This document shows positions 1 through 10,559 of a stretch of DNA of 64,000 nt, piece by piece. Under the pieces are notes generated by a model that searched no databases, was not told the DNA's origin, and saw nothing but the letters and a program-made list of their open reading frames with translations. The stretch spans positions 24,738,835 to 24,802,834 of the forward strand of contig OY970825.1 in the NCBI GenBank assembly GCA_963853835.1. Direction: 5' to 3'. A program made the position numbers and the translations under genes. How positions within the stretch are numbered: position 1 is the first letter of the stretch; every line of letters starts with the position of its first letter. Source of the stretch: Calendula officinalis. Taxonomy: Eukaryota; Streptophyta; Magnoliopsida; Asterales; Asteraceae.

Positions 1-673
1 GTAAGCATACACTCGTGAGGAGAGTAAAGAGTCGAGTTAACTGCTCGAGATCGACTTGAAAAATACTCGAAATTAACTCTATTAGAATTCAAGTCGAGCT
101 TCTCGAGCGGTCTTTCAAATCGAGCCCGAGTAAGAAGATACTTGTAAGGCTGGCGAGTCTTTGTACTATTTTATATATTCACCCTTTTATCTGCAAATTT
201 TCAATATTAATATATTTTCTAATCGAGTCATATCGAGCTTAAAAGTATCGAGTTAATCAATATATTATATTAATACCCGAATAGAATCGATCTCGAACAT
301 ATCGAGTTAATCAATATATTATATTAATAATCGAATAGAATCAAATCGATCTCGAAAGTATCGATTATTTAGTCAAAGCAATCTCGAGCTTAAAATAAAG
401 GCTCAGTCGAGCTCGAGTTATAATCAAGTCGAGCTCGAGCGTCGGGTTGAAGCATCGTGTCTTTAAACAATATGAACATGATGAACATGAACGTACACTA
501 AGCGCGTCAATAAACACGTCTGAAGATCACTTAACAACGGAATAAATAATGATTCCATCTTCCATTGTTAAATAAGACATAAAAGTTAAGCCTACAATAA
601 TCTAGTAGTAATTAAGTAACACCAAACGTAAGTTTATTCATCGTCTACACATTCAAATCTTAAAAACCTACAA
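1..673. other. Intergenic, TCGA-rich repeat-like DNA
   Basis: No gene seen. Positions 1-460 are dense in TCGA and CTCGAG words, as expected of a degenerate dispersed repeat, but no termini or target duplication could be set. Positions 460-673 are AT-rich and would hold the 3' UTR of the minus-strand trihelix gene. Confidence 0.5.
247..354. repeat. Two-copy tandem repeat, 54-bp period
   Basis: A block beginning ATCGAGTTAATCAATATATT starts at 247 and again at 301, with a few substitutions between copies. It lies inside the TCGA-rich DNA at the left edge. Confidence 0.75.
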
Positions 674-2575
674 CTATAATTTGCTATCAGAGCAGCTGCT
701 GAAAGCTTTGTTTACTGTCTCTACAAGCATCTGCTGTGATTCAAGTATCATTTCCATCCTCTTATTCTCCATTTCCAACCTGTATTTCTCCACATCTCTC
801 ATCATTTCAATCTTTTTATTCTCTATTTTCACCAAATTTTCAGCAAATTTCTTAATTTCTGCCGCCAGCTGTGCCGCCACCCCTTCTTCTTCATGTTCTT
901 CTTCTTCTGCCACCTCATCATCACCACCAACATCCTCCTGATAAAACCCTTTTCGTCTATGAACAACTGGAGTTCTTAATCCCCTAACTACTCTATTTCC
1001 ACCATCTGAAAACCCAAGATTTCTAGTTAAACCATTGTTAATTACATGATTATTAGAATTCCTAGACCTGCTGCTTCTTTTGTTAATCACATACTCATCA
1101 TCATCATCATCACCATCATCATGATGATCATGATTCTTTCTATTTCTGAGATTTGAATTTGTCGGTTTCTGATACTCGACTAATGCCATAGGCTGTGATG
1201 ATGAAATCGGTATAGGGCCTTTTTCTAAATTTTCCATAAGTTTGAAGAAATTCCAGTCATTGGTTTTTGACCTAGGTTTACCGCGTTCTGCACGGTACCG
1301 TTTACGCAGCTTTTCGATCTTGTGGCGGCATTGTTTGGCGGTTTTGGTGGGTTCTTCATAACCGCAGCGTGCCGCCACTGTGATTGCTATTTCTTCCCAC
1401 TGGCCGGCCTTCAGGGGGCCCTTTTTTAGAGAGTACCATTTTTCTTGGTAAGCTTGAATGAGGTTTGCAGTTTCCTGGTGGTTCCAGGGTGAGATGATTT
1501 GTGGTTTGATTGGTGAAGATGGCGGTGGGTGGTGGTAGGTCGGTTGTGGTGACGGTGATCTGGCGGTTAGTGGTGGCGATGGAGAGGGATCTTTTGGTGA
1601 TTGATGTAGTTTAAGGACAGGGCTTCCTTGGAGTTTTGCAGGTGAAGATGGAGGCGGAGATTCATGATCCGAGTTAGGGTTTGAGTTTACACAAAAATTA
1701 GGGCTTTCCTGCCTTTCCACACGATCATCTGGTCCTGTTGGTGCTGGCGGCTGTGACGGTGACGGCGGTTGTTTTGTATGTGGAGATTCATGGTTAGGAC
1801 TAGGGTTTATACGGTAATAAGAGCTTTCCATATGATCTTCGGTTCCTGTTGGTAGCGTTGACGGTGACGGTGATTGTGGTTGCTTTGTAAGCGGCGATTC
1901 ATGGTTAGGGCTAGGGTTTATACGATAATCAGCGTTTTCTGCAGGATCGTCGGTTGCTGTTGGTGGCGTTGAAGGTGATGGCGGCTGCTTTGGAATGGGA
2001 GTTACATGGTTAGGGCTAAGGTTTTCCGATGGATCTTCGATTCCTGTCGGCGGCGTTAATGGTATTGGTGACGACGGATGCTTTGTTAGTGGCGATTCAT
2101 GGCTTTCCACATGATCTTCTGTTCCTAGTGGTTGTGACGGCGGCCAGTTTGAGATTGTAGAGTTATGGTTAGGGCTAAGCTCTTGCGGTGGTTGTTCAGC
2201 GCCTGTCGGTGGCGGTGATGGTGGTTGGAAGAATGAAGGCGATGTCGGTGCCAAAGGCTGTTGACGGTCGACAATTTTTTCTTCCGGTGGAGGTGAAGGC
2301 GGAACCGGAGGTTCCTGTTGGTCTTCAACGTCTTCCGGTGGTGGTTGTTGATAATCGTCAGAGTTTTCCGGTTGTTGTGGAAGGGAGGTTTGTGGTAGAA
2401 ACGAAGGTGAATTTGATTTCGTAAATTGCTGGTGGTTGTCTACATCTTCAATCGGATACGCCGGTGACGGAACGGACGCCTGAGCTGGTGAACAGACGAA
2501 CGGCGGTTGCTGGTTGTCGTCCTCGATTTCTTCACGCGGTGAAGGTGGAGGTGGAGAACGGGTGGTGGTCGCCAT
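674..2575 (-). CDS. Trihelix transcription factor, SIP1-type
   Basis: Single-exon protein of 633 aa. Residues 1 to about 355 are a low-complexity Pro/Ser-rich region with many SPSPPP and NHESP-like repeats. About residues 361-450 form a Myb/SANT-like trihelix domain with tryptophans at the helix positions, the AAxCG turn, a K-Q-C-R-H-K-I-E-K-L-R-K-R-Y stretch and an ending NDWNFFKLMENLEKGP that resembles the SIP1 (ASIL) clade. A basic/acidic linker with an Asp run follows, then a charged C-terminal coiled coil from about residue 560. SIP1 proteins are nuclear DNA binders, often repressors. The Met at 2575 (MATTTRSPPPPS) is preferred over the one at 2608 because the extra 11 residues are atypical; this choice is inference. 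Confidence 0.85.
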   Translation of the reverse strand: MATTTRSPPPPSPREEIEDDNQQPPFVCSPAQASVPSPAYPIEDVDNHQQFTKSNSPSFLPQTSLPQQPENSDDYQQPPPEDVEDQQEPPVPPSPPPEEKIVDRQQPLAPTSPSFFQPPSPPPTGAEQPPQELSPNHNSTISNWPPSQPLGTEDHVESHESPLTKHPSSPIPLTPPTGIEDPSENLSPNHVTPIPKQPPSPSTPPTATDDPAENADYRINPSPNHESPLTKQPQSPSPSTLPTGTEDHMESSYYRINPSPNHESPHTKQPPSPSQPPAPTGPDDRVERQESPNFCVNSNPNSDHESPPPSSPAKLQGSPVLKLHQSPKDPSPSPPLTARSPSPQPTYHHPPPSSPIKPQIISPWNHQETANLIQAYQEKWYSLKKGPLKAGQWEEIAITVAARCGYEEPTKTAKQCRHKIEKLRKRYRAERGKPRSKTNDWNFFKLMENLEKGPIPISSSQPMALVEYQKPTNSNLRNRKNHDHHDDGDDDDDEYVINKRSSRSRNSNNHVINNGLTRNLGFSDGGNRVVRGLRTPVVHRRKGFYQEDVGGDDEVAEEEEHEEEGVAAQLAAEIKKFAENLVKIENKKIEMMRDVEKYRLEMENKRMEMILESQQMLVETVNKAFSSCSDSKL

Positions 2576-3409
2576 AAACTGCCTTTTCTGAAGGCAACTT
2601 TTATGCAAATTGTGGTGTGGTACGGTGGACCTGGGGTGGTGTGGTGGTGGTGGGAGGTGGCAGTAGGTGGTGGTTGGCAGTGACAGCTAATAAAAAAATC
2701 GAGATAACAAAGTGATTGGTGACTGGTTAGTTCTAAAGTGCGCCTGGTAGTAGTAGGTGCTACTCCCAAATCCTACTTTTCTTCAAGTCAATTTATCCGA
2801 CGCATTTATATAAGACCGGTGCCAATGGTGACGGGAACTGACGCCGTCAGTTTCCGCCAACTCAGCGCCACGTCAGCATACAAACTAACTAACACTAAAC
2901 TGACGTACCCATGCCAACAGCACTCCGTCACTTCACCAACTTTGGGCCCCACCACTTTTCTTTTTCTAATAAAATATACAACTAATTAAAACATATAACT
3001 AATAAAAATAAATTACATTAATTAAAAAAGACATTATATAAAAAGTTTATTTTTTAAAAAAAAAATTGAATTTTTTAGATTTTTTTTGAATTTTTTAGAA
3101 TTTTTTTTAGCTTTTTTTAAATATTACCTTTTTTAAAAACTTAAAAAAAAATCAAAAAAAAATAAAAATAAAAAAAGAATATTACGCTCTCTCTCTTCCC
3201 CTCTCTCTCTCTCGCTCCTCTCCTCCTCCGTTTCTTCCCTCGCCGCTTTCCCGACTGGCGGTCCAACCGGCGGCCAACCGGCGGACCGTGCCAACGGCGC
3301 CGGTTCCGTCGGTGGCCAACCGGCGGCCAACCGGCCTCCCGATGGCACCCGTCTAGCATACTTGTATTTCTTTTTTACCAATTTTTTTTTTTTTTTAACG
3401 GCGAGGAAT
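2576..3409. other. Intergenic: upstream region of the trihelix gene, then homopolymer-rich DNA
   Basis: 2576-2980 is the upstream region of the trihelix gene. 2985-3180 consists of A and T runs. 3180-3350 switches abruptly to CT-rich then GC-rich sequence with repeated CCAACCGGCGG words. Open frames across this stretch are low-complexity Arg/Glu/Lys strings and look non-coding. Confidence 0.5.
2805..2812 (-). promoter_or_regulatory. Candidate TATA box of the trihelix gene
   Basis: TATATAAA on the minus strand about 230 bp upstream of the chosen start codon. It was identified by match and position only. Confidence 0.35.
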
Positions 3410-3644
3410 GGGCTTGAAAGTTGTACCGCTAGACCAAACTTCAAAGTTGTGATGCAAAAACTCATATCGTTAGACCAAACCTCAAAGTTGTGATGCAAAA
3501 ACTCATACCGCTAGACCAAACCTCAAAGTTGTGATGCAAAAACTCATACCGCTAGACCAAACCTCAAAGTTGTGATGCAAAAACTCATACCGCTAGACCA
3601 AACCTCAAAGTTGTGATGCAAAAACCCATACTACTAGACCAAAT
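3410..3644. repeat. 41-bp tandem repeat array
   Basis: About five units of 41 bp start at 3440, 3481, 3522, 3563 and 3604, with a partial unit on the left. Each carries CTCAAAGTTGTGATGCAAAA followed by CTCATACCGCTAGACCAAA. The inner units are nearly identical while the outer ones differ at several bases, the usual pattern of unequal exchange in a minisatellite. Confidence 0.9.
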
Positions 3645-3809
3645 ACCCTTAAATATTCATTTTTACCATTTGAGTGTATATTTTGACAAATGACATCAAT
3701 GGTTGATTACTTGATTGGATATTACAAAAATTCTTAAAGCTTAAACAAACTAACAATATTAAATTTTGTCAAAACACAAGTAATGAAATAGTTATAATAT
3801 CTTAAAAAG

Positions 3810-5090
3810 TTTTGTGTGGCGAAAAAAGTGTATGACATCTTGAGTGTATAGATTTCTAAATAGAAAAAACAGTGTGAAACATATATGATATAAAATATGT
3901 AAAACATGTAAAACTATAATTTGAAAACATCATGTAATACATAAAACATTTATGGAATGTAAAATATGTAAAGTATTTGTAAAGCATTTGGAGTATGTAT
4001 GCATATATGACATGTGAAATAATTAGAACATATAAAACATGAATGACATGTAAAGTATGTTAAAAATACATATCTAAAATGTAGTTAAGGTATATAGAAC
4101 ATGTGAATAGTATGCCTAACATGGCACTTCCGTGGCAGTTCTGAAAAAGATAGGAGTGATAATGTCTATAAGGGGGTGTTTGGCTCAACGTAATCCTCCG
4201 TAATGTAATTAAAATCGGTGGTATTTGAATTCGGTTGCAATTGAATTGGGTTGTAATTGAATACGCTTACGCGTTTGGTTACCAAAATTTTAAGTTGTAA
4301 TTCAAATCAATACTTATGACTTTTTTTAAAAACTTTTTAAAATTTTTTTCAATATTTTATTATTTATTAATTTTTTTTATTTTTAAAATTTTTTTATTAT
4401 TTGTTTACATTTTAAAAAAAATAAATAGTTTTTATTTTTTTAATTTTTTTCTAATTTTTTTAAAATTTTTAAAATTTTTTAATTTATTAAAAAAATTTAA
4501 TTTTTTTTTAATTTATTTTTTAAAAATTTTAAATTTTTTTTAAAATTTTTAAATTTTTTTTATAATTTTTTAAATTTTTTTAAATTTTTTTTAAAATTTT
4601 ATAGAATTTTAAAAAAAATTTAATTTTTTTTTTAATTTTTTTTTAGTTTTTTTAATTTTTTTTAATTTTTTTAAATGATTTTAAAATCTGAAGCATATAA
4701 GATATTCAAATTTGTTAGTTTACTTTGAATTCGTAGGGTGTTGGGACGGATTTCAATTACAACGAATATCGTAATTCGAAATTACGTTGTAATTGAATTA
4801 CGAAAAAAAATGGGTCATCCAAATGTCCTCCGTAATGTAATTGAATTACAATTACGGAAGATTACGGAGGATTACGTCAAAACAAACGGGGCCTAAGAGT
4901 CACAACCTTCTAATAAGTATGTTTAGTGCATGTAAACTTCATGAGTGACGCACATAGAAAACATATATCCTCAATCTATCTTTCAAAATAGTAGTCCTCC
5001 AAAAATCCTATCAGAGATCATAAAGTTCAATATTCTTTAAATCAATCTTGTAACTTCCTCCCACTTACAGTTTGGTCTACCACTTCTGTC
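3810..5090. repeat. Dispersed repeat, copy 1, interrupted by a MITE
   Basis: The flanks 3810-4160 and 4897-5090 match 9950-10475 in order and orientation. Shared features are many ATGTAAAACATG-like words, GTATGCATATATG, a TGTTTAGTGCA.GTAAAC block, AGAGATCATA and CTTCC.CCACTTA. Copy 1 is split by the PIF/Harbinger MITE at 4172-4893. No coding capacity is seen, and the family is not recognised. Confidence 0.6.
4172..4893. mobile_element. PIF/Harbinger (Tourist-like) MITE, 722 bp
   Basis: The left end GGGGGTGTTTGGCTCAACGT and the right end, read inverted, share GTTTG and a long ACGTAATCCTCCGTAAT block. The element is flanked by the 3-bp duplication TAA (4169-4171 and 4894-4896), as expected for PIF/Harbinger. 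The interior from 4315 to 4680 is almost only A and T and encodes nothing credible. Confidence 0.85.
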
Positions 5091-5117
5091 GATTGTGATG
5101 TTTTTCACCCTCCTTAA

Positions 5118-5796
5118 TAGGGGTGTTCACTATGCGGATATAACCGGATTGTCCAATTGGACATTTTGGATCGGACTATTTGGATTGGTTATTTGGTTTT
5201 TTGGATCGGTTTGGACTTGAACCAAATTAATAGTTTGGATTTCGGATTGGATTTGGTTTCCATTGTGTAAACCGGATTGTCCAAAAAAAACCGAATAGTA
5301 ATATACAGTAAATTGATTTATATATTAACACTTATTGGTTTCCAATGTAAGCAATTATGGTTTCCCTTTTCTTTACATTTCCTTATAGTAAATTGATTTA
5401 TATACAAATACTTGTTCTATTTTATATTGTATCAGTTGGTGATGTACCAATTTTTTTGGAGTTTTTGATAAAGTTGATGTCAAAAATTCTGCATATATGA
5501 TTGTAAATATCACAAGCTATGAATTAGACTTGTTTTTATGTACAAAGTAGTTTATTAATTTGGAATTTTACATATGAACTTAATATTATTTATGTTATAT
5601 ACTTTTGGAATATTTTGAAAATTTTAAGGAAAAACCAAACGGATAAAACCAAACCAACCAAATTGTTATTTGGTTCGGATTGGTTTGGTTTTCGAATTAG
5701 TTTGGACGGTTCGGTTTGAACTTTTGAAAACCGGATTTTATTTGGTTTCACCTATTTGGTTCGGATAAAACCAAACCGTCCAAACGAACACCCCTA
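5118..5796. mobile_element. hAT-type MITE, 679 bp
   Basis: Terminal inverted repeat TAGGGGTGTTC...GAACACCCCTA with a perfect 8-bp target duplication CTCCTTAA (5110-5117 and 5797-5804). The interior is rich in ACCGGATT and GGTTTGG words near both ends and has no transposase. The 8-bp duplication and terminal motif are diagnostic of hAT. Confidence 0.9.
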
Positions 5797-6076
5797 CTCC
5801 TTAATATCCATACCTTCTTAATAATTCGGTATAAATAAGTTAATTATTATTAACAGAAGTCATAAATAATAGAGCAACTTGTGAATTAAGCCCAAGTGTC
5901 ATGGACTGAACAGCCATACAAATGGGCCAGAAGCTTCCAAAGACGGGTCCACTTCTCAACCACACGCTTTATAAACTTCCGAACATGGCGTCCAAAATCG
6001 TCATCTCAACTCTACCACGAAAACAATTCACGGTGGCCACCAACCTGTACCCGACCTCCGCCACACGCCTCCTTCA

Positions 6077-9000
6077 ATGGCGGTGGTTCTCTCCGTCGGG
6101 AACTCGTCATTGCACCATCGCAACCGTCCATCACTGCCGGCTAAGTTCTGCTTCAATAAACGTTCAACCAGTACGCTCAATTTGGCTGGCGGTAGGTTGT
6201 TCTCGTATAAAGGAAAATTCGGCCTTAATAGCGCGCGAAATTTGTTGAACTTTCCGTATTTTAGGTAATTATCTAGTTATTCCTCTCTGTTTGTATATCG
6301 TTGTAGTTTTTTCATGTTGTTATACTTTTTTAATTGTAGCATTCTCAATTTCTCTATTGTTATCGGTTTATGTCACTTGATTTCTCGTTAATTAGGGTTG
6401 CGCGAGGTGCAATAAAGGCATGTTAGTTTTAATTTACATATTGTTACTATCAGTACGAGCTGAAGCAAAAATTGGATTCGTGCAGTTGTGCACTCGTTAC
6501 TTTAATTTATCTCAAATATAATTATGATGTGTTTCTGAGACTACTGTCAAGTATTATTTGAAAGGGTTCAGGCTCATACTTGAAGATCACATGTTAATAC
6601 GATTGATAGAAAACAGTAATAACTGAAGATCACACTTTAATACAATTGATACCAAAGGGCTTGTAGCCTAGTAAGGTGTTGGAACTTGTAGGGGTGAGCG
6701 TTGTCCAAAAACCGAACGAAAATGATGAATTTTCAAAACTAAAAACTGAACTGGTTACATGTTTTCGGTTTTGCTTTGGTCCGGTCCCGTTTTTTAGCCC
6801 AAATGCTCATCCATATCTGAGCCAAATTTTCAATACTGAAAACTGAACCGATTACATGTTTTCGGTTTCGGTTCTGTTCGGTTCGGTTTGGGTTGGTTTT
6901 CGGTTCGGTTTGGTTTTTTCAGCCCAAATGCTCACCCCTAGTTGGAAGGTGTTCCACATTGGCCTGTGGTCATGGATTCGAGTCCTGATGTGGACAAAAT
7001 GGCTTAGATTTAGGAGTAGTTTAGAGGGTATGTGTGTTCTGTTGTTTAAAAAGAATAAAAAAAATACAAGACTAAAACACATTTATTACAACATTTATTA
7101 GATTTTGCTTCTAACTCAGCCTTGGCCTCAGAAAATCTTTTGTACTAATCATTAACAGCTCATTAGTTTACCAATTATTCATGTATACACGTTAACATTT
7201 AATCGACTACTTTTTAGAATTAGAAGTTTTCAACAAGAGGATGCAGAATATCCCAACACTGCAAGATACACAGATAACTCTGAGAGGCAAGATGAAACTG
7301 CTGATGTGTTACTTGGGAGTCAAGAAACTAAAACCAAGGGTACAAAGAGTTCATTGCTTGCACAACTAGCAATACTTTTGGGTATAGCTGCAACTGTTAC
7401 AGTGTTATCAATATGTCTCAAACAGCCCAATCAGGGGCCCACTTCTGGAATTCAAATATTGTCTGGGAGTGCAGCTGCATCTTCTATACCCAATGTTGGT
7501 TTTTCTTTTAATGCTTTTGGGTACAAAGTCATTCTTCCAGAATACACTCCAGGGTATTATCGACTTTTGACTTTTGATTTATTAAAATCAGTCGGCTTCC
7601 ACTTTGTGTGTGTATAATTTGATTGAGAAAATGTCATAAAATTGCAATATACTTTAGATGGTGATGCGTTTTGGTAATTACAAGTTTTTAACTGGCCAAT
7701 TTGGTAATTATGGTATTAAAACACGTAAAATATAATAACCACATAGGGCCCAAATGATGAATTCCTAGAATAAATATTTTTCTTAAATTGTGCATGTCAG
7801 ATGGATATATTTTTGGCTGCTGATGGCTGCAGGATGTGGACTTTTCATCAGTGAAGAGGCTTTGAATATATGGGTATGCGATTTTTTTTTACATATAAAA
7901 AAACGTATTTAAAAGCTTTTGTTGGTGTCTAATTTTATAAAAATATATGATGAAATATTGTAGGTTGGTATATCTATATCACGGATGTTAACATTGGATG
8001 GAACAAGGCAGTCTTTAGTCGAATCGTTTTCTAGGAATGCACCACACATATTATCCACTGTTTTGTGGGTATACTGGTAGCTTATTTTATCTTCAATAAA
8101 TTTATTTTGTTGAGTTCTTAGGGGGTATTTGGGATTGTGATTTGGAGCTGATTATAATCTAAAATGAGTGTTTGACAAAAAGTCTGAAATAATAAAATAT
8201 TTGCGTTTTGGGGCGTCCAAAACTGAGTTTTAGGCAAGCAGATGGGGAGGTGCTTAGTGCGTTTTGAAAATTGATTATTTGCATTTTACATATTAACTAA
8301 AGAAATAATCAGATTTGTCAAACACTAAAAAGGTGATTATTTGATTATGGCGATTTCAGACAACATAATCAAATCCAAACACTATTTTTTCATAATTACA
8401 TTTTGTAATGTGATTATTTATTCCAAAACACATAATAAGTAATCCCAAACACCCCCTTAATCTTTATTAGTAGTAAATAACAAAATCCATATAATAGAAA
8501 TATTTACATGCTATATTATGTTGAAATAAACCTCAGGGGAGTGTGTATTAGTGATATGGTACCATTTTACCTTGGGAGGTTGTTTAAGAAATCTGGTGCA
8601 TCTGATGATGTTTATTCAAAGGTTTGTTTCTTCCTAGAAACCTTTTGTAATTTCAATTGTATCTTGCCTTATGAAATGAATTAAAGTGGTTTAATTTTAA
8701 TTAATGATTTTAGTTAGGGATTAATGAAGACAAAGCACTTGGTCTTACTAACTTAGTTCGAAGATATGGCAATCTCATTGGTTTTGGTAAGTTCAGAACA
8801 CTCGTTCTTAGTTACACACTATATTAAGTGGCAAAATTTCTTAAACATGCATAAATGTTGTGTATAATTGGATGTTGCTTCTTATGCAAGAAAGCACAAA
8901 ATGAACACACTGAATTATGCGAAAATTTCTGATTGGTGAATTACTTCACATTATGATTTGCAGTTGAACGATTTTCTCTCGGAGTGAGAAATCCAACGGC

Positions 9001-9583
9001 TTTCTTTGCTGGTGCACTGGTCAGTAACATCTGTTTCTTTCTCTTGGAATACAAAAATTATTTACATATTCAGTACCTTGGTTTCCATTAATTGCAGGAT
9101 ATATCGCCTGAGTGTTTCTTTGCTGGTGTTTGTTGTGGTGGCTTGATTACTCTTCCAATTCAGGTATTTTAAATAAATATCATAAATTGCTTAGCTTAAA
9201 TCTCATTGAGCTATTATCAATTTAGCATTAACCACACATGTTTTTCTTGACTAATTTTGAGATATTCCACAATCTGCATAGATTGAAATCAGTAGCTGAA
9301 ATTTTAATTTGTTATCTGATGTATTTATTTTTCATCTGAATTTTAGCTTGCAATCGGTTTCTTACTGAGAGAACGCCCTGTATTTGCCCTGGCCACTGTT
9401 GCTACAGTAGTGGTAACAATTTATCCACTACCACAAATCATTATATCTTTTTTATTTATTTTAAAATACAAATTAAGCTAATAAAATTTTTAAATTAAAC
9501 AGGGAATATGGACCTTTTTCCCTTACGCTGTAGCTGCTTCAACAGCATTGTTCTTTTACCTAAGACGTCGCTACTCTAATTAG
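6077..9583 (+). CDS. Multi-spanning membrane protein, DedA/VTT-like, probably plastid
   Basis: Ten exons: 6077-6264, 7224-7553, 7801-7873, 7964-8076, 8537-8621, 8714-8786, 8964-9019, 9098-9163, 9347-9412, 9503-9583. They give 376 aa in frame, with GT-AG at every joint. The N-terminus (first about 60 residues) is Ser/Arg/Asn-rich and almost acid-free, like a chloroplast transit peptide. A hydrophobic segment follows (LLAQLAILLGIAATVTVL), then further membrane segments. The C-terminal half has a polar LGRLFKKSG element, then RYGNLIGFVERFSLGVRNP followed by a Gly/Ala-rich helix. This resembles the R-F-x-P-G-V-R core of the DedA/VTT (SNARE-associated Golgi protein) family, whose members act in lipid scrambling or transport. 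Family assignment is tentative; the exon structure is firm. Introns carry two MITEs (6689-6940 and 8121-8456). Confidence 0.7.
6689..6940. mobile_element. hAT-type MITE in intron 1 of the DedA-like gene
   Basis: Ends TAGGGGTGAGCG...GCTCACCCCTA, closely related to 47898-48119, including the inner GCCCAAATGCTCA. The flanks GTTGGAAC (left, with three extra bases) and GTTGGAAG (right) look like a decayed 8-bp duplication. Confidence 0.75.
8121..8456. mobile_element. PIF/Harbinger MITE in intron 4 of the DedA-like gene
   Basis: Ends GGGGGTATTTGGGATTGTGATT and, inverted, GGGGGTGTTTGGGATTACTTATT. Flanked by TTA (8118-8120 and 8457-8459), the PIF/Harbinger target. 336 bp, non-coding. Confidence 0.85.
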
Positions 9584-9949
9584 ATAGGTATTAATTACAT
9601 TTATATTATTATTTAAAAAAATTATATAATTTAAATTAATTGGTTTATCTCTGTTTGAGAATATAGAATAGGCGGTCGATAAAAAAATTAGAAGTAAAAA
9701 TTGGTGTATAGCACTATAGCTAGATAGCTCAATTTTTCACATTTCCTTTGTAATTCCATACTCTTTTATTTTCATTGAGCTATATATTATTGGTTCGATT
9801 CGTTTGGTTTTTATTTGTTTTGCTCAAAACAATCACAACAAGAACGATACTTAATCCCGCCAAAAGTAGGGTATGCGGGAGGTGAGGTGTAGACAGTCAT
9901 ACCTCTACCTGAGAGTAGAGAGTCTGCTTCCCGAAAGACCTCTGACAAA

Positions 9950-10475
9950 AGTGTGGTTGAAAAAAAAAATATGCGATGTCTTGAGTATATAGATACCCTA
10001 AAATTATAAAATAGTGTGAAGCATGTATGACATATAAAGCATAAAAAAAACGTGTGAAGCAAGTAACCCTAGAGTTCTAAAGATTAAGTAAAACATATAA
10101 AACATGTCAATCATGTAAGATATGTAAAACATGTAAAGTATTTGTAAAACATATGGAGTAACTATGTATGCATATATGGCGTGCGTGGCAAATAAAACAT
10201 ATTAGACATGGAAGTCATGTGAATCATGTTTAAAAAAATAGTATTTAAAAGGCAGTTAAGACATATAAAACATGTGGATCATGTAAGGTGTATAAGACAT
10301 GTAACATGTGAATATGTAAGGTACCTCGGTATGTGTGTTTAGTGCAGGTAAACCTAAGTCTTTTAACTGGAGCAAATGAGGAAACACAAACACTTTGTGT
10401 ATATGTCCTAATACTAGTCATCTATGAGAGATCATATCGATCTGGATAACTTCCTTCCACTTAGAGTTGGGTCAA
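9950..10475. repeat. Dispersed repeat, copy 2
   Basis: Collinear with 3810-5090 minus its nested MITE: ATGTAAAACATG words, GTATGCATATATGGC, a TGTGTTTAGTGCAGGTAAAC block, AGAGATCATA and CTTCCTTCCACTTAGAGTT. It lies just downstream of the receptor-kinase stop codon and may be part of that gene's 3' UTR. The rest of 9584-10559 shows nothing else. Confidence 0.55.
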
Positions 10476-10559
10476 ACAATATATAAATATTTCCAAAAAA
10501 CAATATAAATAATTCTCGCCTCGTACATGTTCAATGTATTACTATTACTAAATAGAATC

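Noticed and set aside
3133..3498. Open frame of about 120 codons, minus strand
   Set aside because: It spans the 41-bp repeat, a GC-rich CCAACCGG tract and A/T homopolymers. Its Arg/Glu-rich low-complexity composition has no protein-like pattern.
4316..4543. Open frame of 75 codons inside the PIF MITE
   Set aside because: Composed only of Phe, Leu, Lys, Asn and Ile from A/T runs; non-coding MITE interior.
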